Positions 47,806 through 59,405 are shown, counted from the stretch's first letter. The stretch: DNA of 64,000 nucleotides from Pseudeuparius sepicola (GCA_963920635.1 OY987298.1:38657787-38721786); one strand, 5' to 3'. Made by a program: numbers and translations. The notes: a model not told the origin generated them from the letters alone.

Positions 47806-48441
47806 ATGTCTGACAGTGGTTACGAATCCGATGTAAGCAGCAGTGAAAATGATATTGTAGAAGATTCTTTGCTTTTGGCAGCATGTTTTCCGATCAAATC
47901 AACTAATGGATTATTCATTCATACAGGGTTGAGTCTCAAGAAATATTTTGAGCCAGCAGTAATCATCACATACCTTTGTCATGATCGGACAGTAATTTCC
48001 TTGAACTACTCTGAATGGAATAAATTATTGGAACATGTATGTGAATTTATTAATAATGGTGGAGCTCCAATGTTTGCCAGATTCGACTCACGTATGGTTC
48101 TAAGTACGGTGATTGACGCCGATAGAAATCAGCACGTGTCGCTTAGAAAAAATAATGTGTATGTTTATTTTACCGAGGCAGATATTTTTGAATTGTTAAA
48201 CGTTAGCATAAGTGCATCTTTGAGATTTGGCTTTTTGCTCCGCTTTGATTTTTATGATTTCTATTGTAATTTCTTAGATAAAGTCAATCATCTAGTAGTA
48301 AGTAGTAACTTAAATGAAACAGACATTATATTAATATTATGTAATATTACATTTAGTATAGAAACCTTTTGTATTTTTGAACTCTTCTGTTTTTACAAAG
48401 AGTTTCTGTTGGCTGATTTGTATAGGAGAAGGTTGGTTTAA
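47806..48441 (+). CDS. Uncharacterised protein with acidic DSGYES N-terminus (211 aa)
   Basis: Homologue of 3847-4485. Start ATG 47806, MSDSGYESDVSSSEND, an acidic serine-rich tail, then the conserved part: GLSLKKYFEP, PMFARFDS, ILILCN, FELFCFYKEFLLADLYRRRL. DSGYES fits the DSGxxS beta-TrCP/Slimb phosphodegron exactly. It ends 31 bases before the right arm begins. Function unknown. Confidence 0.75.
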   Translation: MSDSGYESDVSSSENDIVEDSLLLAACFPIKSTNGLFIHTGLSLKKYFEPAVIITYLCHDRTVISLNYSEWNKLLEHVCEFINNGGAPMFARFDSRMVLSTVIDADRNQHVSLRKNNVYVYFTEADIFELLNVSISASLRFGFLLRFDFYDFYCNFLDKVNHLVVSSNLNETDIILILCNITFSIETFCIFELFCFYKEFLLADLYRRRLV

Positions 48442-48453
48442 TAAAACAACGTT

Positions 48454-49020
48454 CTACAAATATGGGTTTTTTGAATTTTCTCTAGCCTCTGATGGACCAA
48501 TTACATCATCGTTTGAGTTAAAGGGAAAATATCCAACGCCACTAACTTGTTTAAGCACGTCTTGCAATAACTGATACTTGGGTTGGTACAGTGACTTACT
48601 GTACAAGTAAATATTCTCGAATTTTAGTCCGTTTTCATTAAATATTAAACTAAGTAAAGCGTTGGTTTTTCCACATCCGCTAGGTCCACAAAAAATTGCC
48701 CTAAATGAGTTTGGAAACAGTACACCGTGTTTAGATTTAGCACTACTTTCTTGCACAATATCTAGGTTTTCTACTGGAAGTGAAACTGTCTGCTGATGGA
48801 TTTGCATCGCGTCTTTCGAATCGTTGTATCCAACGACCTCGCTAACAACTAAGTCGTTTTGAAGTTGGTGGATTCTTTTATGAGTTTTTAAGTTATCTTT
48901 TCTCGAAAACGTTTTACTACAGAATTCACACATAAAAATAATAGTTCTGTGAATATTCTTGTGTCTTGTAAAACTATCCGATCTACAAAATGTTGTACCG
49001 CAAATATCACACATATACAT
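48454..49020 (-). pseudogene. Zinc finger-ATPase gene, truncated right-arm copy
   Basis: Identical to 44564-45111 in reverse, then diverges at 48472 into core sequence and stops after a few codons. The two C2H2 fingers and Walker A are kept, but Walker B and everything after are lost. The frame remains open, so a 188-aa finger plus P-loop fragment could be made and might interfere with the full-length protein. Confidence 0.9.
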
Positions 49021-49112
49021 CACGTAGGTGGGGAATAAAACACTGACAATTATACTTAATTTTATCTTTATTATATACTAACACATTGTTACAATACATT
49101 CATACTATATTT

Positions 49113-49646
49113 TTAATTTGCCTTTGGATCATTTGCCTTCGGATCACTTGCCTTCGGATCATTTGCCTTTGCCTTCCGATCATTTGCCTTTGCCTTCGGA
49201 TCATTTGCCTTTGCCTTCCGATCATTTGCCTTTGCCTTTGGATCATTTGCCTTTGCCTTCGAATCATTTGCCTTCCGATCATTTGCCTTTGCCTTCGGAT
49301 CATTTGCCTTTGCCTTCCGATCATTTGCCTTTGCCTTCGGATCATTTGCCTTTGCCTTCCGATCATTTGCCTTTGCCTTTGGATCATTTGCCTTTGCCTT
49401 CGAATCATTTGCCTTCCGATCATTTGCCTTTGCCTTCGGATCATTTGCCTTTGCCTTCCGATCATTTGCCTTTGCCTTTGGATCATTTGCCTTTGCCTTC
49501 GAATCATTTGCCTTCCGATCATTTGCCTTTGCCTTTGAATCATTTGCCTTTGCCTTTAGATCATTCGCCTTTGGAGTGCTCCAAATTTTCAGTTCCATAT
49601 CTCCCATCTCTCTCTTTGTGACAGCCGCCGCGTTCCTGAGACTCAT
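49113..49646 (-). CDS. KAKAND-repeat protein, right-arm copy
   Basis: Mirror of 43938-44471 with the same length and unit order in the translation. Identical minisatellite length in both arms argues for recent duplication or active homogenisation. Confidence 0.5.
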   Translation of the reverse strand: MSLRNAAAVTKREMGDMELKIWSTPKANDLKAKANDSKAKANDRKANDSKAKANDPKAKANDRKAKANDPKAKANDRKANDSKAKANDPKAKANDRKAKANDPKAKANDRKAKANDPKAKANDRKANDSKAKANDPKAKANDRKAKANDPKAKANDRKAKANDPKASDPKANDPKAN

Positions 49647-50124
49647 AGCGCGCCCTCGACGGCGGGGCCTTCGAACCACCCAGCGGTATCTTTCGAACCC
49701 CCTTGCGCATACCTGTTGCAAGGGTAAAGTATTCGGCGAAATATCGATCAATTGGTAGTACTTTTGAAGCACGACTGTAGTTGTTTCCCTACAGAAATAG
49801 AGGGCACGACCTGTATTAAAAATCTAATATTTTCATTGTATTGATCACACGTCAATTCATAAAAGAAAATCAGTAGTTGCAATCTTTATGAAATTTGGAA
49901 TAACTCAAATATGCAGATTAGTTGTTCCATTTATTTCAAAATAAAAAACAGCAAAAAATACAGTTTTCTGAAATGGAGGAATTAAAATTTAAAAAAAATG
50001 TATCACTTTTTATAGCATATATTTAAATAGGACATAAAACACAAAAGATATGTTAAAATATTTATTTGTATGTACAGGATAATATAAAAAACGTATTAAA
50101 AAAAACTATTACTAACTAAATATA

Positions 50125-50655
50125 TTACAAACACTTATAAATGTATTCTGCAAAAACACATAACTCTACCTGAGGACAGTGCACGGGTTTTCGTAAATTT
50201 TGCAAATGTCTTTTACATTGATTTTTTTTAACCTGATTATATAATTCAGGATTTTCCCCGACTATAATATCAAATTTGGGACATCCCAGTTGTTCTATAT
50301 TATAGGCTAAATGTCCAAATCCTGCTGCCTTTAAGAGATCCAACTCCACATGTCCGCCTTTATAACCAATGTTTTGATCACCTGAATTGAAGCCCAGACG
50401 CCGAAATTCTTTGATGATGTCGTCTTGCGGTTGGTCGCCTTTCTGATCCTCATATCTCAATCCATGAAGATTGTTAGTGACCCACCTTGCGGTTCTGGCG
50501 TCTTTTGAATTGAGAGCGTAATAGCTTCCAACAGAATAATATTTGGAGGTGGACTGTTTCCATTTCATATCAAATATTCCAAGTTCCTTAACTAAAAATT
50601 TTCCGTTGACGTGGAAACCATCAACATCTACCAAGTATCTTATGGATGGAGTCAT
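50125..50655 (-). CDS. Conserved nuclease-like protein, right-arm copy
   Basis: Mirror of 42929-43459 with identical translation. Its TATA box is mirrored at 50707-50715. Confidence 0.78.
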   Translation of the reverse strand: MTPSIRYLVDVDGFHVNGKFLVKELGIFDMKWKQSTSKYYSVGSYYALNSKDARTARWVTNNLHGLRYEDQKGDQPQDDIIKEFRRLGFNSGDQNIGYKGGHVELDLLKAAGFGHLAYNIEQLGCPKFDIIVGENPELYNQVKKNQCKRHLQNLRKPVHCPQVELCVFAEYIYKCL

Positions 50656-50881
50656 TTTCTTGAATAGACTTAGACGATTACATTGGTTCACTTAGCTAAA
50701 GTGTGCCTTTTATACCCCTCTTTTAATACGAAAACAGTTTGGCATCATCAGAAAGGGGGGGGGGGGGGGATCCCCTCCTAGACATCTCGTACAGGTTGAT
50801 GTTTTAGACTATAAAAACTCTGGAGATATCTCAATAGACATCAGTTACAGTTTTTCTCCAAACAAATTAAATTTAATAACA

Positions 50882-51382
50882 ATGGCTGCCTCCATACATA
50901 ATTCCCTATACCAACTTGCGTTAGAAGAAAAAGAAGAGATTGAGAAAACGGTGCCTGCAGAATTGAGAAGAGACATCGACGACATTGACGACGATGATGC
51001 TAGTGACGAAGATGAAGGGGTAGACGTTGGCCGCGATGACTCCGTCGTGGCGAAAAGTGTACCCATTAACCCGACCGAGGGTTATAATAACTGGACAGTG
51101 GGGGGCCTCTGTGTATCTGCCGCATATGTAAAGGTAACAGAAAGGGCGCGTTTGTGCCTAAATTGTTACCGTGCGTATGTGGTAGATTTTACAGAGGTTT
51201 CCCTGAATGGTTTCACCGACAATGCGAAGCATCGGCATGAAACTTTACATTTTTCTTTGACAGAAATGCCTTTGCAAAGATTCATGCGGTGTAGTGCCTG
51301 TAAAGAAAAGCTTTACATAGCTTTTCGGCAAGACACCTGCTTGATGTGTAAAGCAGGTGCAAAAATTATACCATTATTGTAA
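50882..51382 (+). CDS. Acidic zinc-cluster protein, right-arm copy
   Basis: Mirror of 42202-42702 with identical translation. The ~340-bp duplication follows it at 51319-51999. Confidence 0.65.
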   Translation: MAASIHNSLYQLALEEKEEIEKTVPAELRRDIDDIDDDDASDEDEGVDVGRDDSVVAKSVPINPTEGYNNWTVGGLCVSAAYVKVTERARLCLNCYRAYVVDFTEVSLNGFTDNAKHRHETLHFSLTEMPLQRFMRCSACKEKLYIAFRQDTCLMCKAGAKIIPLL

Positions 51383-52169
51383 ATAAAATGTATTATTGTA
51401 AATAAAATGTATTATTGGATAATTCTGTTCTTATTATTATTATTTAAATTAAATTCCTGACTATAAGAAAATAAACGTGAAATAAAATATTTTATTAAAA
51501 ACTACAGTTTGATACCTACAAATGTTCTGGGATTTTAGGTAGTCGCATGCTACTGCTTGTCCGTGTGAGGATGATCGCTATGTAAAATCCCCTGGCTGTA
51601 TTTTTTACCTTTCTTACATCGCTCAGCCGGAAGTGTGCACGTACGGTTATGCTAAAGCATAGCTTTTCGGCAAGATACATGCTTAATATGTAAAACAGGT
51701 GCAAAAACTAGACCATTGGTATTATTGTAAATGAAATGTATTATTGGATAATTGTTTTATTATTATTATTTAAATTAAATTCTCGAATATAAGAAAATAA
51801 ACGTTTAATAAAATATTTACTTAAAAACTACAGTTTGATACTACAAATGTTCTGGGATTTTAGGTATCCGCTTGCTACCGCTTGTCCGTGCGAGTTCGAG
51901 CGAGGACGATCGCTATGTAAAATCCCCTGACTATATTTTTTACCTTTCTTACATCTCCCTCAGCCGGAAGTGTGCACGTACGCTTATGCTAAAGTATGGT
52001 CTGCTTAGGAGAAAAATATTACTTTTGTATTTAGCTACCGAGCGACTCTGTATTGCACGTAATAAAATTTTATTGCTTGCTGTTTATAATGGTATTGGGT
52101 GAGAAATGAATAACAAAGCGTTGGTTTAAAACTATGTGTAATATTATATATATATGATTCAACTTATGC

Positions 52170-53285
52170 TTACTTATAACTAGTTAATATTTTATTCACA
52201 CGCGCTTCATCTATTTCTATTATACTAATCCTATTTACTAAAATTTTTCTTAATTTATCTAACCTATCTATTTTATTTTTTAAACCAGCCTTGTTTTTGG
52301 CCAGCTTATTACTTTGAAGCTGTAAGACGACAACATTATCTTCCAGCACTTTATTAAGTTCCAAATTGTGACGTCCTCCAGCTGTTGGATCTTCAAAATC
52401 GAAGCTGTCATCCGGAAACCTGTTTGTGCGGCGCCCCCTGTTATAAACCGCTCTCAACGTCTCCATATTTTTCCCAACAGTCCTCACAGGACTGGAGACG
52501 TTCTGCCGGTGGGTTTGCTCAGACTGAGCAGGCGACGCATGCCCTGCAGGTTGCGCGGGTTGCTCATATTCAGGTGCGGGTTGTTCAGGCTGTACATATG
52601 TCAATTGCGCAGGCTGCACATGTGCCGATTCGGCAGGTTGTGCAGGCTGTACATATGCCGAATATTCAGGTGCGGGTTGTTCAGGCTGTACATATGTCAA
52701 TTGCGCAGGCTGCACATGTGCCGAATATTCAGGTGCGGGTTGTTCAGGCTGTACATATGTCAATTGCGCAGGCTGCACATGTGCCGATTCGGTAGGTTGT
52801 GCAGGCTGTACATATGCCGATTGTTCATGTGCCAGCTCACGCTCGATCTGCGACACAGCAAACGATGTTGCGCTTCTAATGCTTTCATCGTCCACTTCGG
52901 AATACTATAAGTATAAGATAAACATTTATTATTTGTTAGAATTCATAAACATGTCTACTTACATGCTCAACATTGTTTTCTTCAGATGAATTTTCAACTG
53001 ACCCCTCTGCCGCAAGCGTCTCGATGAGATTATAAGCAGATGGTGACTATAATAATTATTGAATGTTAGTATATCGCAAATAAAAAAATATTTTTCGCAT
53101 AAGAAAATCTCCAACTTGCGGCTAACAAGAAAAAAGTTGGCTAAAAATTTTCTGATGCGAAAAAGCAAAATAGTTTCTCGAAGCAAATTGAAATAACGTA
53201 TTTAATAATTATAAAAAAATAAGTTTTGACTTACCCTCACAACAGCATTGTAGTGGACAATCGCCTTAGTTTGGAACACACTCAT
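52170..53285 (-). CDS. Three-exon coiled-coil gene, right-arm copy
   Basis: Mirror of 40299-41414. Exons 53235-53285, 52963-53046 and 52170-52904 on the minus strand, same splice signals and frame. Confidence 0.75.
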
Positions 53286-53701
53286 AATTATAAGCAAAGT
53301 AATAAATTTAAAAATAACACACGACAAAACTCGAACACAATTCAACAAAATTTAGAAAACTGATGCTTTTGCTGAATTTCTACACCCTTTTGTAGATTTT
53401 AAAATGAATGCGTTGGTGGGGATGGCTCTCAACGTTGCTACTTTTTAATTTAGGCGTTAACTTTGCTCTGGTGGGAGTGGGGGTAACTCCACCCCTTCGG
53501 CGTTGCCAAAAAATTTTCTACTTCAAATTGCTCTATTTTCTAATTAGACGACAACGCTGTTGAGTGGGGATAGGCAATGCTTACGTTAAATATAAAAGGC
53601 AGCCACATCCTTAACAAAATTCACTAAATTCAATTCAATACAAAGAATTAAATATTGCTTCAGTTAGATAATTGTGGCAAAAGTTTATAACACTCGTTGA
53701 G

Positions 53702-54199
53702 ATGTATTCTCAGAATAAAAGAAAAGTGACAGATGATGGATACAGTGCAGGATGGAGTTCGTATAGTCAGTGGAAAACGGAAGAAAACGCAAATCCAATT
53801 AGGCGATTAAGGGACACTCATGTGAGGCACTATAATGAAGGTTTATACGCGGGATGGTTTGATCATCAGGCTGGTAAGAATAGGCGTTTTCTGGAGGGTG
53901 ACGTGAAAATGGATAAAGTTCAATATGGTGCAGGATATCAAGATGGATGGATCAGATACGGTCAGTGTTTTGCGAACGCTAATGACATTTACATGGCTAA
54001 ATCTGATATCATTGCATATAATAAGGCGTACTACGCAGGGTGGTTTAATCATCAGCGTCAAATCGAATACGAATCTGGCTATGTGGCAGGGTATTTTCGA
54101 TTTGCGAATAATGAGGACATAATACGAAATCGAACGACTTATAATTATGCATATTATGAAGGCTGGTTCGACCGTCTACGCAGACAACGACAGTGCTAA
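53702..54199 (+). CDS. GYxxGW-repeat protein, right-arm copy
   Basis: Mirror of 39385-39882, identical translation, start ATG 53702. TATA box mirrored at 53591-53600. Confidence 0.65.
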   Translation: MYSQNKRKVTDDGYSAGWSSYSQWKTEENANPIRRLRDTHVRHYNEGLYAGWFDHQAGKNRRFLEGDVKMDKVQYGAGYQDGWIRYGQCFANANDIYMAKSDIIAYNKAYYAGWFNHQRQIEYESGYVAGYFRFANNEDIIRNRTTYNYAYYEGWFDRLRRQRQC

Positions 54200-55079
54200 T
54201 ATTTGTATATAAGTTTATTGTAACAAAATATATGAATTATTTTAATAAAACAAAACATTAATTAATTTTAGTTTGTTTTATTTATATACTGGTTTCTTGT
54301 TTAGTTTTGTTTACCTATTCCTTACTAACCCACTTTAAAGCAATATTTTTATCGAGGAATTTTAAGTGGAATATTAATAATGTACACAGTTTTTTTTATC
54401 AAAATAACAATAACAGCAAAATATTCTCATTTAAGTTTTAACATTGAAAGCCTTTTTTTATTAAAATCTCAGGTAGGGTCGCACGAGAAGATTTACAAGC
54501 AGGTGAAAATCTAAATAATTTGAACAGTCTGCTATAAAACTACCAGGCAGTAAATTTTTATAACATGCCATTTACAGGACTATAAAAAAAAAGTCTGACA
54601 AAAAACATTTAAAAGTGGATCATTGTTATGTAAGATTATCCCTTGAAGGAAGGGTCGCGCAAGAAGATTTAGAAACAGGTGAAAGTCTAAAGAATGTGAA
54701 CAGCCTGCTATAAAAGTAAAAGGGGGCAAACTTGTCTGCATTTTTGTTGACTCGGCACAAAAAGATTCAAGGTACTAAAACCAGGTGAAGGTGTAACTAA
54801 TTTGAACGGTCGGGTGTAAAACTCTGAAAGGGTTAACTTTCTCTGGAATTATGCCAAAAATGGTTCGAGTCACTATCTGCGCTGGATTGGCTGTTTATAG
54901 AATTGTAGGTGGGAACTGAAAAGCTTCCTCCTACTTAGTAGATCCTTATAAAAGTACTGCATCCAACTGAGACGTTGGCGTCGAAAGTTGGCGTCGAAAG
55001 TTGGCGTCTAAAGTGGGCGGCTTAAGTGGGACTTAAAATAAGTGGGCGGCTTAAGTGGGACTTAAAATGGGGACTTTAC

Positions 55080-55427
55080 ATGGGGAATTTGCATGGGGAC
55101 TATGTATGGACTTCCTTAGAGGGCACAGAAATTATTATTTTTGTTAGAATTTTTATCATTAGGCATTATTATTTTTTGTTTGGAGCTACATCAAGCTGCA
55201 AGAAAAAATTGTGTTTGGTTTTAATTCAAGTTTCAGTTTTGCACTTTTTTTATACTATTACTTTGTTGTACACCTGCTGGGTAGTTTGTTATTTTATTAA
55301 TTTACTATGGGTAGAAGAAATGAAACATCTCTTATGCTATATATATTTTATTTTTAATTGTTTAAAGTTCTTATTAATTTCATATATATCAATTTCATAT
55401 TTTAGTTTCTGTAATTTTCGAATGTGA
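55080..55427 (+). CDS. Possible membrane protein, right-arm copy
   Basis: Mirror of 38157-38504. TATA box mirrored at 54947-54954. Confidence 0.4.
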   Translation: MGNLHGDYVWTSLEGTEIIIFVRIFIIRHYYFLFGATSSCKKKLCLVLIQVSVLHFFYTITLLYTCWVVCYFINLLWVEEMKHLLCYIYFIFNCLKFLLISYISISYFSFCNFRM

Positions 55428-55442
55428 GACTCCAAAGTATTT

Positions 55443-55763
55443 TTATAGCTGTTCCGGTTCTTGGACGGAAAATTGAATATTAGTTGTTTTCCCGACAGGT
55501 CCATAACTAATAAGATAATACTTTCGCCCGTTGAAAATGTCCTTGTTTACTTGCTCAATTCGTTCTTCTGTAAATTCTACCGTGAACCTTTGCGGTAAAA
55601 TTGTTTTGAAATCGTCGAATTCCAAGGATATCTTCTCGCCGAACTTGGTGTTTATTTTCGTAAATGCATGTACCTCAAACTTTCGGTTGACTTCCAAATC
55701 TTGGACCCTAATGAATTTCTTCAGGAACAAACTGTTATTTAAATGGGTCACAAACGATGCCAT
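55443..55763 (-). CDS. Small predicted ssDNA-binding protein, right-arm copy
   Basis: Mirror of 37821-38141, identical translation. Its upstream region lacks the 104 bp with the TATA box found in the left arm, so its expression may differ. Confidence 0.75.
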   Translation of the reverse strand: MASFVTHLNNSLFLKKFIRVQDLEVNRKFEVHAFTKINTKFGEKISLEFDDFKTILPQRFTVEFTEERIEQVNKDIFNGRKYYLISYGPVGKTTNIQFSVQEPEQL

Positions 55764-55801
55764 ACTTTTAATCTTATTTAGTTAAGTTAAAAGTACCCTA
55801 T

Positions 55802-55879
55802 GCGGATCCTGGCTCAGGCTCAAAACCCTTATGCGGAAGCTGGCTCACATATGGCGGCCATCTTTGAGCCAGGATCCGC
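55802..55879. repeat. Terminal inverted motif set of Polinton B, right tip
   Basis: Mirror of 37601-37678: GCGGATCCTGGCTC at the inner side and its inverse near the end, with a near-copy between. Confidence 0.75.
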
Positions 55880-55893
55880 TTTACTTAACTACT

Positions 55894-55899
55894 GCAGTC
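55894..55899. repeat. Target-site duplication GCAGTC, right
   Basis: Matches 37581-37586. Confidence 0.9.
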
Positions 55900-56590
55900 A
55901 AGATAATAAAAAAAATGTAAAACAAAATTGTAGATCACTTACCCCTCTCCAACTTATATTCAGGTAATTTTTTTGTTAAAAAAATTTTACAAGACCTGTC
56001 CTGTGGTAAACGAATTTTTTGTCATTTAACGTCCTGTAAATCAATAAACATTAGAGACACGAAACAATTTTATAATAAAAAGTTGACCAGAAGTTCATCC
56101 TCTAAAACTTTTTTAAGGTCATTATTTGTAAAATTTTTTTTACATGACCACCCCTGCAGCGTGCGAAGTTATTTTGTCATGCAAGTAATGCGCTGTAACT
56201 CATGTATTACAACTTTTATTGGAGTCATTTTGCTCAAAAAACATGTTTAGGAAACTACCCCCATTGTTTAGGAAACCACCTTATAGCACAATTCGTACTA
56301 GGAATTCGAGTGTGACCTTTTGGTTGGACACTCAGGAGGCAGTCCCCAAGCAATCCTGCAAAAATCATCCTATTTTGATTTTTTGCAAAACTGACATCTT
56401 TATTAGACTACTTGTCTGTTTTTACAAAACGATTAGTGCGGACCCTGCCCCTGTCCTTGTAAATGTCTCTCTATCCCTCCTCTGATTTTTGTCTGTAGAA
56501 AAATAAAATATAATATTTTATTTTTATTAAAAAATAAAAAAACCTTTTTTAAAACAAGCCTTTATATTTAAGCTTACTACAACAGATAAA
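55900..56590. other. AT-rich DNA right of Polinton B
   Basis: No gene supported. ATGCGCTGTAACT at about 56190 resembles sequence just left of Polinton B (37562), so the target was probably a repeat. Confidence 0.4.
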
Positions 56591-56592
56591 AT

Positions 56593-56865
56593 AAGTTTAG
56601 GTTTTCGTTAAGATAATTCAATTCCAAACTGCGACAAGCTTTTTTAAATCAAAAGGCAGCTTGTCGTGCGAACTGTAAAGAAAATACATACTTTGGCATG
56701 TAGTTTGCTTATCAACCAATCACTGTCCGATATAATTAATTGGTATAGTTACTTACTTTTATGAACATTTCGCGCGACAAGCTTTTTGATTTAAAAAAGC
56801 TTGTCGCAGTTTGGAATTGAATTATCTTAACGAAAACCTAAACTTATTTTATTCGTTTTAGTACA
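56593..56865. mobile_element. Foldback/MITE element, ~100-bp inverted ends
   Basis: AATAAGTTTAGGTTTTCG...GCGACAAGCTTTTTTAAATC on the left is inverted on the right (GATTTAAAAAAGCTTGTCGC...CGAAAACCTAAACTTATT). Confidence 0.7.
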
Positions 56866-56992
56866 TGGCTTAATAAAAAAGCTTATTTTTAAAAAGTTTT
56901 TTATTTTTATTTTCTTTTATGCTTTTTAGTAGGTACCTATTTGATTCCTATGTCAGGATGGACATACATACATACATACAGTTTTTTAAGCG

Positions 56993-57113
56993 AATGTTCG
57001 GCACTACGTCATAACTCCCGTCTTTGTCTGACTCGGGAATATACGACCGATATCCATCGTATGTTCATGAGTAAGACAAGGACGGGAGTTGTGACGTAGG
57101 GCCGAACATTCTC
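56993..57113. repeat. 121-bp hairpin next to a CATA microsatellite
   Basis: GAATGTTCGGC(A/C)CTACGTCA...GTCTTGTCT-type arms of ~45 bp face each other around a 30-bp loop. Flanked by (CATA)n at 56962-56980 and 57130-57270. Confidence 0.7.
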
Positions 57114-57125
57114 TGAACAAACTGT

Positions 57126-57272
57126 ACATATACATACATACATACATCATACATACATACATCATACATACATACATACATACATCATACATACATACAT
57201 ACATCATACATACATCATACATACATCATACATACATCATACATACATCATACATACATACATACATCATAA
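57126..57272. repeat. CATACATA/CATCATA microsatellite
   Basis: Alternating CATACATACATA and CATCATACATA units. Confidence 0.9.
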
Positions 57273-57426
57273 TTATATCGATACATACTAACAGGGCAAG
57301 TTAAATAAAAGCTTGTAAATACTAATTACCTACTTAAAAAAATTGTTTATTAAGAGCAGTAAGAACCCATCGAGTCACGCCAGACGATTCCCCAATAATA
57401 ATTATTAATAAAAAAAATTATCAAAA

Positions 57427-57650
57427 AAATTAAAACCTACGTCAAAAATTTGCCCGTATGCACACTCCACTAAAAGTTTTAAAAATAACAAAAAATAACA
57501 CCGACTTCACAAATTTTCGCGTATGCACATTTCAACTAAAATTTTAAAATATGTTTCTCTTTCTAAATTGAGTTATCTTTGGATTTGGTGATTTAGTGGA
57601 GTGTGTATACGGGCAAATTTTTGACGTAGGTTTTAATTTTTTTTGTTAAT
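57427..57650. mobile_element. Foldback/MITE element of ~220 bp
   Basis: AATTAAAACCTACGTCAAAA...GCACACTCCACTAAAA is inverted as TTTAGTGGAGTGTGT...TTTTTGACGTAGG at the right. Confidence 0.7.
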
Positions 57651-57679
57651 TTTTTTATTTAAGATTTTTAGTGAATTAT

Positions 57680-59405
57680 TAAGAATTATCGAAATCCGTC
57701 CAATATTAAATTTCATCCCCTATTTTCCACCTTTACGGGTGGAATTTTTTCTTCAAATTTAAATGAAGCCACTCCTAAAGTAATCCCTTTCTATTATAAA
57801 AAAAATCATCGAAATCGGTCCAATATGAAATTTCATCCCCTATTTTTCCTTCCTTAGGGGTGGAATTTTTTTCTTCAAATTTAAATAGGACCACCTCTAA
57901 GGTACTCCCTTCCTAATAAAAAAAGAATCATCGAAATCGGTTCAATATGAAATTGTATCCCCTATTTTTCCACCCTTAGGGGTGGAATTTTTTCTTCAAA
58001 TTTAAATGGGACCACCTCTAAGGTACTCCCTTCCTAATAAAAAAAGAATCATCAAAATCGGTCCAATATGAAATTTCATCCCCTATTTTTCCTCCCTTAG
58101 GGGTGGAATTTTTTTCTTCAAATTTAAATGGGGCCACCTCTAAGGTACTCCCTTTTTAATAAAAAAAGAATCATCGAAATCGGTTCAATATGAAATTTCA
58201 TCCCCTATTTGTCCACCCTTAGGGGTGGAATTTTTTCTTCAAATTTAAATGGAGCCACTGCTAAACTCACCCCTTTCTAATAAAAAAAGAATCATCGAAA
58301 TCGGTCCAATAAGAAATTTCATCCCCTATTTTTTCACCCTTAGGGGTATAATTTTTTCTTCAAATTTAAATGGGGCCACCTCTAAGGTACTTCCTTTTTA
58401 ATAATAAAAGAATCATCGAAATCGGTTCAATATGAAATTTCATCCCGTATTTGTTCACCCTTAGGGGTGGAATTTTTTCTTCAAATTTAAATGGGACCAT
58501 TCTGTAGGTATACCCTTTCAAATAAAAAAAGAATTGTCCAAATCGGTTTTTAAATGACACTCCTAAAGTAATCCCTTTCTAATAAAAAAGAATCATCGAA
58601 ATCGGTTCAATATGAAATTGTATCCCCTATTTTTCCACCCTTAGGGGTGGAATTTTTTCTTAAAATTTAAATGGGGCCACCTCTAAGGTACTTCCTTTCT
58701 AATAAAAAAAGAATCATCGAAATCGGTCCAATATGAAATTTCATCCCCTATTTTTCCTCCTTTAGGGGTGGAATTTTTTCTTCAAATTTAAATAAAACCA
58801 CTCCTAAAGCAATCCTATTCTAATAAAAAAGAATCATCGAAATCGGTCCAATATAAAATTTTATCCCCTATTTTTCCACCCTTTGGGGTTGAATTTTTTC
58901 TTCAAATTTAAATGTGGCTACCTCTAAGGTACTTCCTTTCTAATAAAAAAATAATCATCGAAATCGGTTCTATATGAAATTTCATCCCCTATTTGTCCAC
59001 CCTTAGGGGTGGAATTTTTTCTTCAAATTTAAATGGAGCCACTGCTAAACTCACCCCTTTCTAATAAAAAAAGAATCATCGAAATCGGTCCAATAAGAAA
59101 TTTCATCCCCTATTTTTTCACCCTTAGGGGTATAATTTTTTCTTCAAATTTAAATGGGGCCACCTCTAAGGTACTTCCTTTTTAATAATAAAAGAATCAT
59201 CGAAATCGGTTCAATATGAAATTTCATCCCGTATTTGTTCACCCTTAGGGGTGGAATTTTTTCTTCAAATTTACATGGGACCATTCTGTAGGTATACCCT
59301 TTCAAATAAAAAAAGAATTGTCCAAATCGGTTTTTAAATGACGGAGTTCTGAGGTAACAAACTTAAAAAATACAACCGAATTGATAACCTCCTCCAAGCC
59401 GGTTA
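57680..59405. repeat. ~121-bp tandem satellite, about 14 units
   Basis: Each unit contains ATCATCGAAATCGGTCCAA, TTTCATCCCCTATT, CACCCTTAGGGGTGGAAT and CTTCAAATTTAAATGG. A block of about three units (58180-58555) recurs nearly unchanged ~784 bp further on (58965-59340), a higher-order duplication. No gene; ORFs in it are artefacts. Confidence 0.9.

Larger units (their letters stand above)
37587..55893. mobile_element. Polinton B: complete 18.3-kb palindromic Polinton
   Basis: Flanked by the perfect 6-bp duplication GCAGTC (37581-37586 and 55894-55899), the size typical of Polintons. It begins AGTAGTTAAG and ends CTTAACTACT. Inverted arms 37587-45111 and 48473-55893 surround a single-copy core 45112-48472. 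It has integrase and ATPase but no polymerase B, protease or PLA2 gene, so it would need these in trans. The arms look identical apart from one 104-bp difference. Confidence 0.93.
48473..55893. repeat. Right inverted arm of Polinton B (7421 bp)
   Basis: Reverse complement of the left arm. It starts at GAATTTTC (48473), 31 bases after the stop of the acidic-protein gene. Confidence 0.93.

Noticed and set aside
57004..57222. MYVCMYDVCM-type ORF
   Set aside because: Translation of the CATA microsatellite.
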